64,000 bases of DNA from Yarrowia lipolytica (taxonomy: Eukaryota; Ascomycota; Dipodascomycetes; Dipodascales): positions 248,001 through 312,000 of the forward strand of contig NC_090775.1 in the NCBI RefSeq assembly GCF_001761485.1, given 5' to 3'. Below the pieces are notes generated by a model. It did not search any database, had not been told where the DNA came from, and worked only from the letters and a program-made list of their open reading frames with translations. The position numbers and the translations under genes were made by a program. Of this stretch, positions 1 through 9,800 are shown piece by piece; position 1 is the stretch's first letter; every line of letters begins with the position of its first letter.

Positions 1-129
1 TCCGTGCTTCTCAAGCTCAGCGTCGGGCTGTTCAATTCCAGCCAAGGCAGAGACAAACTGCAGCGTCTTGGCCGGATCAAAGTACATTTTGAGCGAGATG
101 GCCACCACGGGCTGTCGTGTGTTTGACAT
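1..129 (-). CDS. EYI1: Erythrulose-phosphate isomerase, TIM-like (5' end only)
   Basis: Only the first 43 codons lie in the window; the rest runs off the left edge. The start is the ATG whose complement is at 127-129, and the peptide begins MSNTRQPVVAISLKMYF. The stretch VAISLKMYFDPAKTLQFVSAL resembles the first strand and helix of triose-phosphate isomerase-fold proteins, where the lysine after the first strand contacts the substrate phosphate. In Yarrowia the TIM-like gene beside EYK1 is EYI1, which converts L-erythrulose-1-phosphate to D-erythrulose-4-phosphate. The assignment rests on this neighbourhood plus the short N-terminal match. The alternative is another TIM paralogue. The leader just upstream is CA-rich on the coding strand, like those of EYI2 and EYD1. 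Confidence 0.8.
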   Translation of the reverse strand, partial: MSNTRQPVVAISLKMYFDPAKTLQFVSALAGIEQPDAELEKHG

Positions 130-1116
130 TTTGTTTTGTGTGAGTGTTTAGGTGCCTGAAGACGGTGTGAGTGTGGGTGTGTGTGTATGTAGAAATGTTG
201 GTGGCATTGTTCATTATGTGCTTGTTCCGCTGTACCAACATGCAGCCTTATGCAGTTTCATGCATGGTGCAGTAGAGTTCAGGGCCCCCCACAGTCCACG
301 AGTTAGACAGCGGATGTCCCAATCGGGAAGCCGCATGGGGTGGTTTCATAGACCAGTGTGGAAATCCAACCACGGGGCGAACAAGGGAGCGTAGAGATAG
401 ACTGGAGCGTCACGGGAGCAGCTAAATGTGCGGGGGTAGCTTTGTGCCTTCTGGGACCGTATTTCACTACATCCCGAGGCCCATATTTGATCACACGGAT
501 CATAGTGAGTAATACAGAATGGATTAATCCGGCTGGTGAGTTTCAGGAGCAATGGGCGGCAGAATAGAAACGGATAACAAGGCAATCTAGTACAAAGAAC
601 TTGGCATCATTCTAAGATATCCCCGCGGACCACTTGTAAGTACGTACTTGTGTAGCATTAGGTCTATTGACTGCCTTGTCGTGTGTAGACCTTTTGGAGC
701 TCGCTGCTTGTCTTTTTCGAACTCAATCGATGAGTGGCGGGGTAACTGTTGATTCTGGGGAGAAAGGAAACGCAAAAGGAGGAAGACGAACGAAGAGGAA
801 AACCGAAGCGAGAGGTCCGATTTGGGTCTGATCTGACCTTGCTTTGAGGACAGACTTGTGGAATGTTGAGGAAACGGGCTGGTGATAAGATTGCTCCGTT
901 TGTAAGTACAGTAATATTGGGAATTAGTTTAGTTGATACATGTACGAGTATTGTACCAGAACACCAAGTATTGTAGCACCTGGGTCAACATTTACTCAAT
1001 GTAATAACAAAATTCCAAGTACAGTAAATTTATATTCCATCATAAATATCATTAAAAATTATATGCCATTTACAAGTGCTCGTACAAGTACTCATATTCC
1101 TTCGCTTCTCCTCCCT
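130..1116. promoter_or_regulatory. EYI1 upstream region and EYK1 3' region
   Basis: No convincing gene in this 1-kb spacer. On the EYI1 coding strand the leader at about 165-190 is a CA-rich tract. A core ATNATCCG, the centre of the Euf1-type motif seen upstream of EYK1, occurs once as CGGATCAT at 496-503, but its flanks do not match. The stretch 980-1110 next to the EYK1 stop is AT-rich and probably holds its 3' end signals. Confidence 0.4.
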
Positions 1117-2877
1117 CTACTTGTGGTTGGCAAAACCATCAACCAGCTCGTAGACAGCCCAAGCTCCAGGGTCGGGAGGAAGCTCACCGTCCTTCTCCCC
1201 AACATAGACTGCTCGTCCAAGACGAGGCTTGATCTTCTTGGTGCCCTCGGCAGCCTGCTTGGCCTTGAGAGCGGCCTCCTTGATATCCTTGGTGGACACC
1301 AGAGACTGCACGTAGGGGATCAACACGTCCATGACAGTTCGGTCACCAGGTCGAGCAGGAGTGTGGTTCATGAGACTTTCCAGACCGGTGTTAGCAGCGT
1401 TGACGAGCTTATCAGTCACATTGACATCAGTCTTATGGGACAGAGGGTCCAGCAGAAGAGCGTTAAGGAAAGAGGCAAAAAAAATGCCGAAGATAGCTCC
1501 CAGGGTGCCTCCCATATCCTCCTCGGTGATGTGAACGACAGCCCGCACAATGGGGATGATCTCGAGAGCCTTTGGGTCGCTCTTGTTCTTGTTGAGGTAC
1601 TCGAGAAGAGCTCGGCAGCCATGTTCAATGGTGTGTCCACAGTCTCCGTCTCCCATTTCGGTATCCCATGCAGTAAGCTGAGGCTCGGCCTTGATAATGT
1701 TCTGGGAGGCCTGAGTGAGAGCAGCAACCACGGTCTGTTCAGGAATGTCCAGTGTGGGAGCCTTAATGTTGGAGGTCTCGTCGTCGAAGATCTTGTCCTC
1801 GTTGATAAAGGGCTTGACCGAGGTAGGAGGGGCCACATTGACCCAGGCAGGGGCGTCGGACACAGCGTCCAGGTACTTGAGCACGTTCTTGCTGTGGGAG
1901 CCGTTAGACAGGTTCACCAGGGTGATAGAGAAGCCGGGAGCGTTGAGAGAGCTCATGAAGGTGCCGCACAGAACTCGCACAGACTTGATCTTGTGGGTCT
2001 TCTCGAGTTGCTCTCGGGCAAGCTGGACAGCAGCCCGCATCTCAATGGTGGAAATTCCACCGAGGTTGTTGGCCAGGAGAATGACCTCGTCGCCCTCCTT
2101 GAACTTTACGAAGGATCGCTCGGGGTCGTCCTGCGAAACTAGGTACTTGAGCAGAGTATCAACCATGGACTCAGGGGCAGGCACGGGGTTGATGGTCTTG
2201 ACTCCGGGCTCATTGTGAATACCCAGGCCGAATTGACACTCGTTCTGGTCGAGCGAGACGTGGTTCTCAACGGATCGACCAGGAACGTGGCAGTAGTCCA
2301 GTCCAATTGAGGCGGTTGCGGTGTTCTCGGCCACCTCGGTTCCAATGGCCATGCATTCATCAAAGGACAGCTTGTCCCAGGCAGCTCCTCCGACAATCTT
2401 GTCCAGAAGCACAGTTCCAGCCAGTCCTCGTCGACCGACCAGACCACCGCTCTTTCGGTCGACAGCCACATCGTCGGCAGACTTAATGATGCCGACCTTG
2501 TGGCCCTGAGACTTGAGCTTCTCGGCCGCGAGACCAAAATGCAACATGTCGCCGGTGTAGTTGGTGACGACCAGAATATGACCCTTGTCGGAGGGCACGA
2601 GCTTGCAGCCGGCCTCGACCTGCTTGGCTGAAGGAGACGCGAAGACGGGGCCACAGATGGCACCGGTCAGCATGTTGTCTCCCACAAAGCCGGCGTGGGC
2701 AGGCTCGTGGCCAGAGCCTCCTCCAGAAAGAACTGCAACTCGGTCAGCGGAATGGGTTCCGTTGTAGAGCACCTTGAATCTGTGGGAGAGAATGGACGCT
2801 GATCGGGAAGCCTGAACTCCCTCGAGAGACTTGAGCACGAGCTCGTCAGTCTCGTTGAACAGATGTTTTGTGGACAT
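1117..2877 (-). CDS. EYK1: L-erythrulose kinase (dihydroxyacetone kinase family)
   Basis: 586 residues, beginning at the ATG with complement at 2875-2877 (MSTKHLFNETDEL). This is a two-domain DAK-family kinase. The DhaK domain is at about 8-345 with GGGSGHEP at 52-59 and the substrate-binding histidine in GLGIHNEPG (His221), which in the family forms a hemiaminal with the keto sugar. The DhaL ATP-binding domain is at about 385-580 with the metal-chelating aspartates in DTEMGDGDCGHT (Asp405, 410, 412). Length is normal for fungal DAKs. The position between a TIM-like and an RpiB-like isomerase and near a sugar-alcohol dehydrogenase matches the Yarrowia erythritol cluster. There the enzyme phosphorylates L-erythrulose at C1 in the cytosol. 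It is transcribed divergently from EYI2 across a 438-bp promoter. A plain dihydroxyacetone kinase is the alternative; context makes that unlikely. Confidence 0.95.
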   Translation of the reverse strand: MSTKHLFNETDELVLKSLEGVQASRSASILSHRFKVLYNGTHSADRVAVLSGGGSGHEPAHAGFVGDNMLTGAICGPVFASPSAKQVEAGCKLVPSDKGHILVVTNYTGDMLHFGLAAEKLKSQGHKVGIIKSADDVAVDRKSGGLVGRRGLAGTVLLDKIVGGAAWDKLSFDECMAIGTEVAENTATASIGLDYCHVPGRSVENHVSLDQNECQFGLGIHNEPGVKTINPVPAPESMVDTLLKYLVSQDDPERSFVKFKEGDEVILLANNLGGISTIEMRAAVQLAREQLEKTHKIKSVRVLCGTFMSSLNAPGFSITLVNLSNGSHSKNVLKYLDAVSDAPAWVNVAPPTSVKPFINEDKIFDDETSNIKAPTLDIPEQTVVAALTQASQNIIKAEPQLTAWDTEMGDGDCGHTIEHGCRALLEYLNKNKSDPKALEIIPIVRAVVHITEEDMGGTLGAIFGIFFASFLNALLLDPLSHKTDVNVTDKLVNAANTGLESLMNHTPARPGDRTVMDVLIPYVQSLVSTKDIKEAALKAKQAAEGTKKIKPRLGRAVYVGEKDGELPPDPGAWAVYELVDGFANHK

Positions 2878-3066
2878 AGTAGATGTGTAAGTGTGTAGAA
2901 GTGTCGTGTGGGCCAATTGTGGGGAAAGGAGCTTCTTATAGAAGCTGATCTGCCCCTCTTTCTGATCCACGTTGACCCCCACGCTGTTTTCAGCTTTGCA
3001 AAAGTTTGGGACCGCGGTACGTGGTGGCCTTGCCTCGAAATAATAGTCTTTGTCCGCACTAGTCAG

Positions 3067-3082
3067 GTCATCGGATTATGCA
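3067..3082 (-). promoter_or_regulatory. Putative Euf1-type binding site
   Basis: On the minus strand the sequence is TGCATAATCCGATGAC. From memory, the motif proposed for the erythritol activator Euf1 is TGCATNATCCGAYGAC, and this is a perfect fit. It sits about 190 bp from the EYK1 start and 234 bp from the EYI2 start, so it could control both. The motif is recalled, not looked up. Confidence 0.65.
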
Positions 3083-3283
3083 AGGCTGTGGAGCTTAATG
3101 CGGCGGCTTTCCCTTTTGGGATTCCGCTTCCCCAGATTGAAACGTACAGTATAGAGAAAAGTAGATGCCTTTTTAGAGCTCCTGGAGGTGTTATATATAT
3201 ATACCTTGGGGTGGCACCAAGGTCTCATCACACAACTACACACTCACACTCACCAGAACATCCGTTCTAACACACAAACACAC

Positions 3284-3306
3284 CACACACACACACACAC
3301 ACACAC
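3284..3306 (+). repeat. CA microsatellite in the EYI2 leader
   Basis: A pure 23-bp CA repeat ends 9 bp before the EYI2 ATG. It extends a longer CA-rich 5' leader that begins near 3230. Confidence 0.9.
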
Positions 3307-3315
3307 TTGCACAAA

Positions 3316-3786
3316 ATGGGATTCACTATTGTTGTTGGATGCGACGAGGCTGGCGTTGATTACAAGAACAGAATCAAGGCCGATCTCGAAAAGTCCCCTC
3401 GAGTCGACAAGGTCATTGACGTTGGTGTCAAGGCCTCGGAAGACAAGACCGCCTACCCCAACATTGCCATTGCTGCTGCTGAGAAGGTGGCCTCCGGCGA
3501 GGCCGACCGAGCCATTCTCATCTGTGGTACCGGTCTTGGTGTCGCCATCTCCGCCAACAAGGTGGCCGGTGTTCGAGCCGTGACTGCACATGACTCCTTC
3601 TCCGTCGAGCGATCCATTCTTTCCAACAACGCCCAGATTCTCTGCATGGGCCAGCGGGTGGTTGGAATCGAGCTTGCTCGACGTCTGGTGGCCGAGTGGC
3701 TCACCTACGAGTTTGACCAGACCTCTGCTTCTGCCGCTAAGGTTGCCGATATTGAGACCTACGAGAAGAAGCACATTGCTGCCTAA
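3316..3786 (+). CDS. EYI2: Erythrulose-4-phosphate isomerase (RpiB/LacAB family)
   Basis: 156 residues from the ATG after the CA tract ([13 protein letters not shown]). The whole protein is one RpiB/LacA/LacB sugar-phosphate isomerase domain. The motif [13 protein letters not shown] begins at Cys70, the family's catalytic thiolate. The N-terminal GCDEAG corresponds to the usual SDHAG, with Glu in place of His. [18 protein letters not shown] at 92-109 is the phosphate/ring-opening segment. In the Yarrowia erythritol pathway this gene is EYI2, which makes D-erythrose-4-phosphate from D-erythrulose-4-phosphate. It is divergent from EYK1 and probably co-induced with it. A ribose-5-phosphate isomerase B role is the alternative. 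Confidence 0.93.
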   Translation: MGFTIVVGCDEAGVDYKNRIKADLEKSPRVDKVIDVGVKASEDKTAYPNIAIAAAEKVASGEADRAILICGTGLGVAISANKVAGVRAVTAHDSFSVERSILSNNAQILCMGQRVVGIELARRLVAEWLTYEFDQTSASAAKVADIETYEKKHIAA

Positions 3787-5647
3787 ACGGACAAACATAC
3801 GAAAACCTATATATTTAATGAAGCATGATAATTTGATATTTGGAGTAGCCATTGATGAAGTCTAGAGCTCAGACAGTCAAGTCGTATGAGTCCGAAGCAA
3901 TACAGGAGATGTTTCAAAGTGCGTACACAGTTGTATGTACGAAATCTACCAACCAGTGAGATCAAATGTCTCAGGGATACATCCACAACGTAGTCTCGAT
4001 GGTATAGCCCCATACTTTCCACTCCTTTCTTTTTCTCCGGACTTCTCTCTGCTTTTTCCTTTTGTGACTTGGCCAGCTCCATTCTCCTGTTCTCCACAGT
4101 TTACTACGCGTAAGGTTCGATTTAACGCATGGTGCATATGAACTCTATCGTATCTAAGTTTTTATTCCCCGCCTCATGGTGTCTTTGTCAACGGACACCC
4201 AAAGAAGCGAACCGTAACTCTAAGAGCTTATTTGTTCGTATGTCGGAAAAACATACGGCTATAACAATGCGGAGAGGTGGGGTACTAAATGAGCTGTCGT
4301 CATGCAAATTATGGAATGGGCGGTATCTAAAGACATGGAAATTAGATTCCAGCGCGCTCCGTGATGCTTTCGAGCAGTTCTAGTCCCACTTCTTCAGCCT
4401 TTAGTGTCTCAGAGATGGTACGACCCCGTCTCAGTTCCGGAACCTTCTTAATTTAGAAAAAGAGAGAGGAGACGAACAAGATGGAATCAAAAAGATTTCC
4501 CAATGGGGAAACTAATCTTCAGCGGGAAGCTGGAGAGACCACGTGCTGATCGACAGCTGTGTCGACAACAGGTTTGAGGTCATGTGACGTGTGACGACGA
4601 TACTGTCTTTTTCTTACTAAAGATGCAGATCTCCTGGTGGCAAAGATTCATGTGCTCTGTAAGTGAAATTGGAAGCAAATCGATTATTCGGTATGAGCAC
4701 GACTCTCAATAGAGAGATTCCGCTCACGAGTTGTACAACAGTAACAGAACACCGCAATTTGCTCCATAAATCTCCCCTAACGTAGCATGTGCTTTCAAAG
4801 TGCGCGGGCTGTACGGAACATCCCGATGTAACCTATGTTGGACAACAGTACAATCTCGGGTACGGGTCGGTAATATCCGGGGCTGAAATTTGTTCACCCG
4901 AGCGAGTTTCTAAGATGTACATACAGTAGATCCGAAACACATTTTCAAATATCGTGACCTCTAAAGCGGTGTGTGGTGCATAGAGACTTCCCGAAAGGGT
5001 CTTCCGCAAAAGTTTCTCGTCTCCGGACATGGTAAGGCAGTGACATGAAAAACAAAAATCTGGGGCAACGTGCACTCCCGGTGAATCAGATTTTTCATGT
5101 GTAAGAGACTCCCAGAAGCGTCCGAGACTGTCGGAGTGTTCCTGGCCCTCTGCCTGGTCGGGTTGCTTTTTCCTCCACCGTTGTGTAGGGCTTACTTGAT
5201 GCAATTATCTGCACACTTGTCTTAGATGGTGTGAGGTGATTCGCGTTCAGAGGACTACAAGTAGTTGTATTAATCCTTTCCTGCTACAGAGTGCAATAAA
5301 GAGTAACTACAAGTAGATTTCAAGAAACGGTATTAATTCTCAGTGTAGCAAGTTGAGTCTTCAGCGTCTTTCAGGAAGCGGCGAGTTCGTGCAAATAGCG
5401 GTTGCAGTTCGAGGGACTTCGTTCCAAGTGCAAATTTCATCAATTCTGAAATGTGTAAGTCTCTTACATTGCTGTCCCGAGATTATTCTATTACTCGTAC
5501 TCCTACATTGATTACTGGTGAAGTTCTACAAATACAACGTTCCTAGTGTTTTCGAATCATAATCATAATATTAAATGCAATAAGTTAACTGTCTCAGTAG
5601 ACCGTGACTGTCATTTTGGCTGTTAGCTGTCAGTCGGGATGAGGAGC
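3787..5647. other. Long spacer between EYI2 and EYD1 3' ends
   Basis: Both flanking genes end here (convergent), yet the gap is nearly 1.9 kb. Reading both strands I see no ORF with family features, no intron signals framing exons and no tRNA B-box. It contains a CCACGTG E-box near 4540 and several CTACAAGTAG words around 5260-5310. Confidence 0.5.
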
Positions 5648-6589
5648 TTACCAGACGTGGTGGCCACCGCAGACAAGAATGTCAGAGCCGGTGGTGTAGG
5701 AGGAGGCGGAAGATGCAAGGTAGGCGCAGACTCCTCGAAGCTCGGAGACACCTCCAAGTCGGCCCATGGGGTTCTGGAAGGCCCACTGGTTACCAAGACC
5801 GGGCTCAGCGTCAAGACAGACGTCAGTCATAGCAGTCTGGATGTGACCGGGGGAGATGGAGTTGACTCGAATCTCAAACTGGCCGAGCTCAGCAGCCATG
5901 GACTTGACAAGATGAGCAGCAGCGGCCTTGGAGGCGTTGTAGGCGCACCAGGGCATGTCTCGGTTGACAATGGAGCCGGACATGGAGGCGGTGACAATGA
6001 TAGAACCAGAAGTCTTGGTGGCAATCATCTGTCGAGAGGCGGCCTGGGCGGTGATAAAGACACCGGTGACGTTGACGTCCATGACCTTTCGGAACCAGTC
6101 AGCGGGGTACTCGTTGCAAGAGGCTCGAGGTCCAAGCACACCGGCGTTAGCGATGACAACGTCAATCTTGCCGTGGGTCTCGGCAATGTTCTGGAAGAGG
6201 GAGTTCATAGTCTCCTCGTCAGTGACGTCGGCTCGCTTGAAGACCAGAGAGGCGTTGCCGGGCATTCGCTTAACGTAGGACTGGCAAGCCAGGAACTCCT
6301 CAGAGGGAGTCTCGGGCATGTCAAGACAGTAGACAGTGGCACCGAGCTCGGCGAGGCAGACTGAGTACTCAAGACCAATACCGGAGTTTCCACCGGTGAC
6401 AATGGCAACACCGTCGGGCAGAGAGAACTCCTTAAAGATCTCGGGCTTCACCTCGAACTCGGGGTTCTTCTGGGCCTCCAGAGCAGCATTGAGTCCAACG
6501 AGCTTCTTGGGGGCAGGAACTCGAGCCTGAGGGTAGAAGGTGTAGGGTGCCGAGATGGGCAGAGCAGAAGTAGCGGCTGAAGAAACCAT
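5648..6589 (-). CDS. EYD1: Erythritol dehydrogenase (SDR family)
   Basis: 313 residues from the ATG with complement at 6587-6589 (MVSSAATSALPISAP). A classical short-chain dehydrogenase. The cofactor loop TGGNSGIG is at 65-72, NAG at 148-150, the catalytic Ser204 lies in ASMSGS, and YNASK at 217-221 gives Tyr217 and Lys221. The C terminus VCGGHHVW resembles that of fungal sorbose/mannitol-type reductases. An aspartate at the end of the second strand (YCLD, 87-90) would suggest NAD preference. In Yarrowia, EYD1 oxidises erythritol to L-erythrulose, the first step for EYK1, EYI1 and EYI2. The N-terminal 45 residues precede the Rossmann core and are proline/alanine-rich. A related polyol dehydrogenase is the alternative. 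Confidence 0.92.
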   Translation of the reverse strand: MVSSAATSALPISAPYTFYPQARVPAPKKLVGLNAALEAQKNPEFEVKPEIFKEFSLPDGVAIVTGGNSGIGLEYSVCLAELGATVYCLDMPETPSEEFLACQSYVKRMPGNASLVFKRADVTDEETMNSLFQNIAETHGKIDVVIANAGVLGPRASCNEYPADWFRKVMDVNVTGVFITAQAASRQMIATKTSGSIIVTASMSGSIVNRDMPWCAYNASKAAAAHLVKSMAAELGQFEIRVNSISPGHIQTAMTDVCLDAEPGLGNQWAFQNPMGRLGGVSELRGVCAYLASSASSYTTGSDILVCGGHHVW

Positions 6590-6860
6590 TTGTGTATGTG
6601 TGTGTGTGTGTGTGTGTGTGTTTGTGTGTTTGGAAACTGTTGTCAGTATTTGATATCGAACTACAGAGCTTCCATGGCGTCCTTTTATATCGAAGAGACT
6701 CGACCTTGGAACTTCCTCTAGACTTTCCAGAGTACGGCTTCTCAATCGAGTTCCGGAGCTGTTTCTGCCCTAGGCCGGACACGAGGCCTACTCCAAGCCG
6801 CTTTGTCTGGGGTCGCGGAAGTCCTAATTAGGAAACGGAAGTAGTCTCCTATTAAGGTTT
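6590..6860 (-). promoter_or_regulatory. EYD1 promoter
   Basis: The coding strand reads ATATAAAAGG at 6690-6681, a good TATA box about 92 bp before the ATG. A 24-bp TG/CA tract at 6597-6620 lies 8 bp before the ATG. I do not find a full copy of the Euf1-type motif here; the nearest partial match (TATCCGAGG) is at about 7217. Confidence 0.7.
6597..6620 (-). repeat. CA microsatellite in the EYD1 leader
   Basis: Twelve TG units on the plus strand, so CA on the EYD1 coding strand, 8 bp upstream of the start codon. The position parallels the EYI2 leader. Confidence 0.9.
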
Positions 6861-9800
6861 CCAAAAATCTGGGGTGCCTAAAAGTCTATTTTCTTAGTGG
6901 CACGATACCTGCTTTCTTTGTCCCACAAAAATTTAGACTTTCCAACCCCATCATGACCAGCCTTATTCCCCGGAATAACAGCCTGGGGGTGAAAAAAGCA
7001 AAAACGGACCGACAAACACAAACACAGAAGCATAATAAAATTACAGCCATCCTTTTTTTTTTTTTCGTTGGCGGCTGAACCATAGACGGACGGGTACGAG
7101 CCCCGTCTTGGGCGTAGCCGTTGGTGCAAGCGCGGAAATCTACTTGTAGAAGAGTCGCATATACATTCTTGTAGGAGGCTTTTGATGCCGTGCCAAACCG
7201 GCCTGGATATGTAGGTACAGTATCCGAGGGTGTGAGGGGAGGGGCAAACACCCAAGCTCGCTTAATTTTCAGTCTCTCTCATTCCAACTTCGATCTCTCT
7301 GTCAATTGCAGTCTCTCTCGATCTCCCCTACAGACCACACACTCCGATTAAGCATCTCCTGTGCATGTCTTGATGGGTTACATTATAGGCGCTAGCAAAG
7401 ATGTCTGGCTGGAGAGAGGAAGAGAAAAAGGGTACAAGTAGCTACACAAAGAGACTGTTGTGTTGAGATGGCTCTAGTTTCAGAATATCCCTGATCTGGG
7501 GGCTATGTTACAAGTGCACCATGCATAATACTTGCCATGTCTCATGTTGATGCTACAGTGGCAGCTCTTGGAGAGTGAAGATGTTTGCTTGCTCGTGATA
7601 CGGAAGTCATCTCTCTACACTACGTTGCTCTGCTCTTCATCCTTCGATTCCGTTCCTCGATTCTTTGCTCTCTTCTTTTTGTGAGCTAAGCTACATGGCT
7701 GTTGACCACTTACTCCTTTTGCCGCTACTCTTTTTGTAGCATCGTGGCAATGTCGATCCGTCACAGGAAGAAGAGGACACGCATAAATTCTACCACGTGA
7801 CGCTTCGGCCGAGAGATTCACGTGACAGAGCTCCGAGAAAGTCCCTCGTCCCGCTTACTGCACTTCCGCACTTCTGGAATCTTCCACAGCCCGGAACGCC
7901 AGCCGTCAAGAGGGGAGACACTTGAAAGAGCGTGCAGATGATGAGGGGACACTCATCGCCCCACAAACGAAACCTAGAGTGTGCCGTTGAGACGCATCAG
8001 CGATGGTGCGGTGAGTTGGGGTCAGAGAGATGTGGGTGAAGATGTTGGAGGTTTGAAAGGTGCGATTTGGGGTCTTTTTTTTTCGTACAAGTACTTTGGG
8101 GCAGAAAGGTGTGATGTTGATATGGTGTACAGTATGTATGGTTATGGCCTCCAAGTACAGATGAAGAGGCTGTATCACTCTACAATCTCTGTAAACCACC
8201 CTTGAAAAAAACAAAGAATACTTTGACTGGTACTTGTACAAGACAGCGGGAGCTCAAAGTGGAAGCCGGGAACAAAAATAGAGACTTTTAGTTATACAAG
8301 TAGTGGAGTTATGGTCTGTTATGCGCACTAAGTGAAGATGCGATAGGGCTCGTTCGGAAGGAAGTGTGAAGAGGGTCTTTTTTTACTAGTACAAGTAGTT
8401 GATATTGTGGCTTCTGGTAACAGATTTTCAACTTATTCATCCGAGGTTTTGCTGCTTCAAGTATTTTATTACATTTATGCTCATTTTATAAAATAATTCT
8501 ACTTAATTCCACCATAATTCCATACACGCAATAGTCACTAGAATGAAACACATAGAACGCATCGCAGAGACATGTATTAGACAGGCCAGGTTAGATACAC
8601 CCTGGCTAACTAGGAGAATATTGCACCATCTCCTCAAGCGCCTCCAGCTCACCGTATACAACTATTCATCTCACCCGACTAACCTCCCTTTGCTTATTCA
8701 CCGATCACCAAACTCCATCTGAGACGGTTAAAAAAGCAAGCAGGTCTTGGTCATAAACGATTCAGACATATTTTAGTGCCAACTTATATAAATGTCACGC
8801 TGTGCGGTATTTGTTGTGTCGTATTCAAAGTCCTGATCTTCACCTTTGGAAGTGCCTCCGCCTGCATATACATCGTCATGGCCTGATCTTGGAAGCTCTA
8901 GCGTTAGTTACCTCTCACAGGTCTGAATAGTTCGTGTTGTCTCAGAATAATGACACTTAGTAAAACAGGTGATGTAAGACAATCAAAGAATCCACCAAAT
9001 GCCCAAGTCAACGATTGGATCATGGGGTGATTGAAGACCGGTACACTATCCGAGACTTCTGGTAGTTGCCATGAGAACTTGAAGAGCCCATCAGACGAGA
9101 CATTGCGTAATCAGTAATAGTGACTTGGTGGGGTAATGTGATGTAACAACGGGTTACCAACTGCGTTTTCAGAAAATGTACTGGCACCACCTGACCACAA
9201 GTCTTCGTACAGCTCTGCCGCCTTCAACATGCCTTGATAGTTACAGGTTCTAATAGTACGGTATTGTTCCTAACAAGTAGCAAAACTATCGTAACTTGTT
9301 GTAATACTTGCAATAACAGTGCAGTAGTACACGTTGGTGCCATACCTCCTCCACATTCCCAACATTTGTAACCCTTCTCGCCCCAGAGGTCTCATCTTCA
9401 AGTCAGTCCGCATACAATGGACTCCAGGTACTTCAGTACACACGCGACTCCTCTGCTCAGACATTCTAGGGTCGATAATATAACTACAATATGAGTAAAG
9501 AGAGTCGTTCCCTAGCTGAGATGGGTTGGATCTGTAGCCACGGGGTATATATGGCCGTAAATAGTCCAATTGGCTAATAATAAGACCTATAGAACTGAGT
9601 CAGTGTTTTTCATATCTATGGCTGAAGTAGAATAGGTACTTGAACTACTTGTACCGCAGGGAAAGTTGTACGAAGAGTCCTACCGCAGAACTAGACTTGA
9701 CATTAGTTTGTCCTTACTGTATCATTAATCATACAAGACAATTGCTATAGGGCCTACTACAAGTACAGTGGATATTGGACCGATACTTGTACTCGTACTG

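Larger units (their letters stand above)
2878..3315. promoter_or_regulatory. Divergent EYK1/EYI2 promoter
   Basis: A 438-bp intergenic region serves both genes. A TATATATATATA box at 3192-3203 lies about 112 bp before the EYI2 ATG. On the minus strand a TATAAG box at 2935-2940 lies about 60 bp before the EYK1 ATG, inside a short inverted repeat. Between them lies a 16-bp Euf1-type motif (3067-3082). In Yarrowia this promoter region is known to be inducible by erythritol and erythrulose. Confidence 0.85.

Noticed and set aside
940-2142. 400-codon open frame on the plus strand opposite EYK1
   Set aside because: It is the mirror of a strongly biased coding sequence (EYK1), its product has no family features, and EYK1 is certain.
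5390-5420. GCAGTTCGAGGGAC as a tRNA T-arm
   Set aside because: No pairing T stem of five bases and no D-arm or acceptor partner upstream.
5639-6364. Plus-strand open frame over EYD1
   Set aside because: Gly/Ser/Val-rich shadow of the SDR gene, with no family match.
7040-7150. T-run beside a GC-rich hairpin-like segment, considered as a tRNA or 5S gene
   Set aside because: No A-box/B-box pair, no cloverleaf pairing, and the T-run is on the wrong side for either strand's transcript.
8000-8612. GTGAGT at about 8008 and CTAACTAG at about 8605 as a possible intron
   Set aside because: The downstream frames close quickly, give no recognisable protein, and the upstream exon would have only a few codons.
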